Of a stretch of DNA of 15,522 nucleotides, positions 14,385-15,522 are shown piece after piece (the first letter of the stretch is position 1; the number at the start of each line of letters is the position of its first letter). The notes below the pieces were generated by a model. That model did not search any database, was not told the origin of the DNA, and was given only the letters and a program-made list of their open reading frames with translations. Source of the stretch: Methanoregulaceae archaeon (lineage in GTDB: Archaea > Halobacteriota > Methanomicrobia > Methanomicrobiales > Methanospirillaceae); assembly GCA_013331415.1 (NCBI GenBank), contig DUGL01000201.1, positions 1 through 15,522 on the forward strand, written 5' to 3'. A program made the position numbers and the translations under genes.

Positions 14385-15338
14385 TCAGCCGGGGCCCGGC
14401 GTTCCGGCGATCCTGCGTATCTGCTCCTGCGTCTCTGCCGGGGTCCCCGTGGTGTTGATCAGGAAGAGTTGTGTTCGCTCGAGAAGAAGGGCGATGAACC
14501 GGTCCCGGAGATCGGTCTTCCGACCGTCCCGGACGAGCAGGTGCGGGTTATAGTAGCGGTTTTCTGAAAAGACGGCCATGCCCTCCTCCGGGCTCAGGGG
14601 GGTGACGACCGCGGGATCCGCGGGGTCCCGTTTGAGGATGATCACCGTCCGGAGCGTGGTGAGGGGGAAGAGCCGTCCTTTTCCGATAACCCACCTGAGG
14701 TCGGCAACCGCCCGCCCATCGGCATCGTACTCGGTATCCGCGACAAGTCCTGCATACTCGGTCCAGATAGTCGCAAGATCCTGGCGGATGTAGAAGTTCT
14801 TCTCGGACCCGTAGGCGAGGATATCCCTCCCGAAGACCCGGGCAAAGAACCAGTCGTCTGAGACGATCCGGGCGCATGGGTCGGAGAGGAGCCCGTAGGT
14901 CTGGGTCGTCTTCCCTGCCCCTGAGGCGCCCACGACGCAGAGCCCCTGCCCGTCCAGGTCGATGCAGGCGCCGTGGATAGAGGAGATGCCGTGCGCGTCC
15001 TCGAGGATGTCCCCGGCGCAGGCGAGTGCGACCGACTTGATCCAGCCGTAGTACCGGATGTTTGCAAGGAACGCGGTCCGCGAGAGCGGGTCGTACAGGA
15101 CAGTATTGGCCGGGTGCCCGGGGTCGGCGAAGACGTAGAGCCGCCCGTGTGACCGGACATTCTGGGACATCGAGAAGAAGTTCTCCTGCCACGTGCTCCT
15201 GACCGCAGGGTCATCGGAGAGGAGCTTGATGCAGCACCCGTATATCTCGGACTTCACCTCGTACCGGATCCTCGGCTCGTACCGCCCGGCCAGGGCGTCC
15301 TTCTCCTCCGGGGAGATCAGGGTGATTGTATAGGTCAT
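14385..15338 (-). CDS. HPr-kinase-like P-loop protein
   Basis: A 317-residue soluble protein. An N-terminal alpha/beta region (about 1-115) precedes a nucleotide-binding domain with SIHGA (about 120-124), a Walker A loop GASGAGKTT (137-145), an SDDWFF acidic motif (160-165, the likely Walker B or catalytic Asp) and a lysine/arginine patch GKGRLFPLTTLR (219-230). This matches the fold of HPr serine kinase/phosphorylase C-terminal domains and related PEP-carboxykinase-like P-loop proteins. True HprK acts on the phosphotransfer protein HPr; no HPr or PTS gene is visible and most methanogens lack a PTS, so another substrate (protein or small molecule) is likelier. The ATG is preceded by GGTGA seven bases upstream, which supports this start. 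It is convergent with the large kinase. The family is fairly sure; the substrate is unknown. Confidence 0.8.
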   Translation of the reverse strand: MTYTITLISPEEKDALAGRYEPRIRYEVKSEIYGCCIKLLSDDPAVRSTWQENFFSMSQNVRSHGRLYVFADPGHPANTVLYDPLSRTAFLANIRYYGWIKSVALACAGDILEDAHGISSIHGACIDLDGQGLCVVGASGAGKTTQTYGLLSDPCARIVSDDWFFARVFGRDILAYGSEKNFYIRQDLATIWTEYAGLVADTEYDADGRAVADLRWVIGKGRLFPLTTLRTVIILKRDPADPAVVTPLSPEEGMAVFSENRYYNPHLLVRDGRKTDLRDRFIALLLERTQLFLINTTGTPAETQEQIRRIAGTPGPG

Positions 15339-15435
15339 GATAGGTCACCAGGGAAGAGCTGTGGATAACCATGCCCATTGAAAGAACGGGCTAGAGACCA
15401 GATTCCTGTCAGGTTCATGAGCGCGGGAATGGTGT

Positions 15436-15522
15436 TCATCCGGATATCCGGGGGGCACCTGCAATCCCGATCAGGATGATGAATGACTCCGCCAGGAGCA
15501 GGATTGCGTTCTTTCCTCCCTG
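15436..15522 (-). CDS. Partial CDS: C-terminal tail of a probable membrane protein
   Basis: The minus-strand frame entering from the window edge gives 28 residues ending at TGA 15436-15438. They include a strongly hydrophobic stretch (AILLLAESFIILIGIAGA) that looks like a final transmembrane helix. It ends 97 bases before the HPr-kinase-like gene on the same strand, so the two could be co-transcribed. Another minus-strand frame is also open here but lacks protein character. The identity cannot be told from the tail. Confidence 0.35.
   Translation of the reverse strand, partial: QGGKNAILLLAESFIILIGIAGAPRISG

Overview
The window looks like a chromosomal segment of a GC-rich methanogenic archaeon, most likely of the Methanomicrobiales. 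This is inferred from protein style: a rubrerythrin, sensor kinases packed with PAS and GAF domains, a receiver-first hybrid kinase, A/T-rich TATA-like boxes 25-30 bases before starts, and GGTG/GGAG ribosome-binding sites. No rRNA, tRNA, CRISPR array, integrase or transposase is visible. Eleven coding units can be supported, one of them broken and one cut by the window end. They cover about three quarters of the sequence. Several intergenic gaps are unusually long (about 430-540 bases) and GC-rich, and some hold strong inverted repeats.

Left part (1-4060): a membrane-bound sensor histidine kinase on the minus strand (206-2470) is divergent from a membrane-anchored trypsin-like serine protease on the plus strand (2979-4058). 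The roughly 500-base gap between them carries a 12-bp inverted repeat with nested shorter stems.

Middle part (4234-9044): a 50-residue zinc-ribbon-like protein (minus, apparently leaderless), an eight-repeat TPR protein (plus) and a lipoprotein with two cupin domains (plus). Next come a 541-base gap with a cluster of predicted RNA or DNA stem structures and a small five-helix membrane protein (minus). Last is a decayed PD-(D/E)XK nuclease with an iron-sulfur cysteine set (plus), which has a frameshift and no usable start.

Right part (9544-15522): rubrerythrin (minus), a very large receiver-PAS-GAF-4xPAS-histidine kinase (plus, 10615-14241), an HPr-kinase-like P-loop protein (minus) and the C-terminal tail of a probable membrane protein (minus, running off the end).

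Functionally this is a sensing and cell-surface neighbourhood. Two signal-transduction kinases, an anchored protease, a lipoprotein and a small membrane protein handle signals or substrates at the envelope, and rubrerythrin handles peroxide. The genes mostly stand alone with their own promoters and alternate in strand, so there is no clear operon. The most unusual items are the structured gap at 6930-7261, the DNA-level repeat signature of PAS-domain duplication inside the big kinase, and the decayed nuclease.
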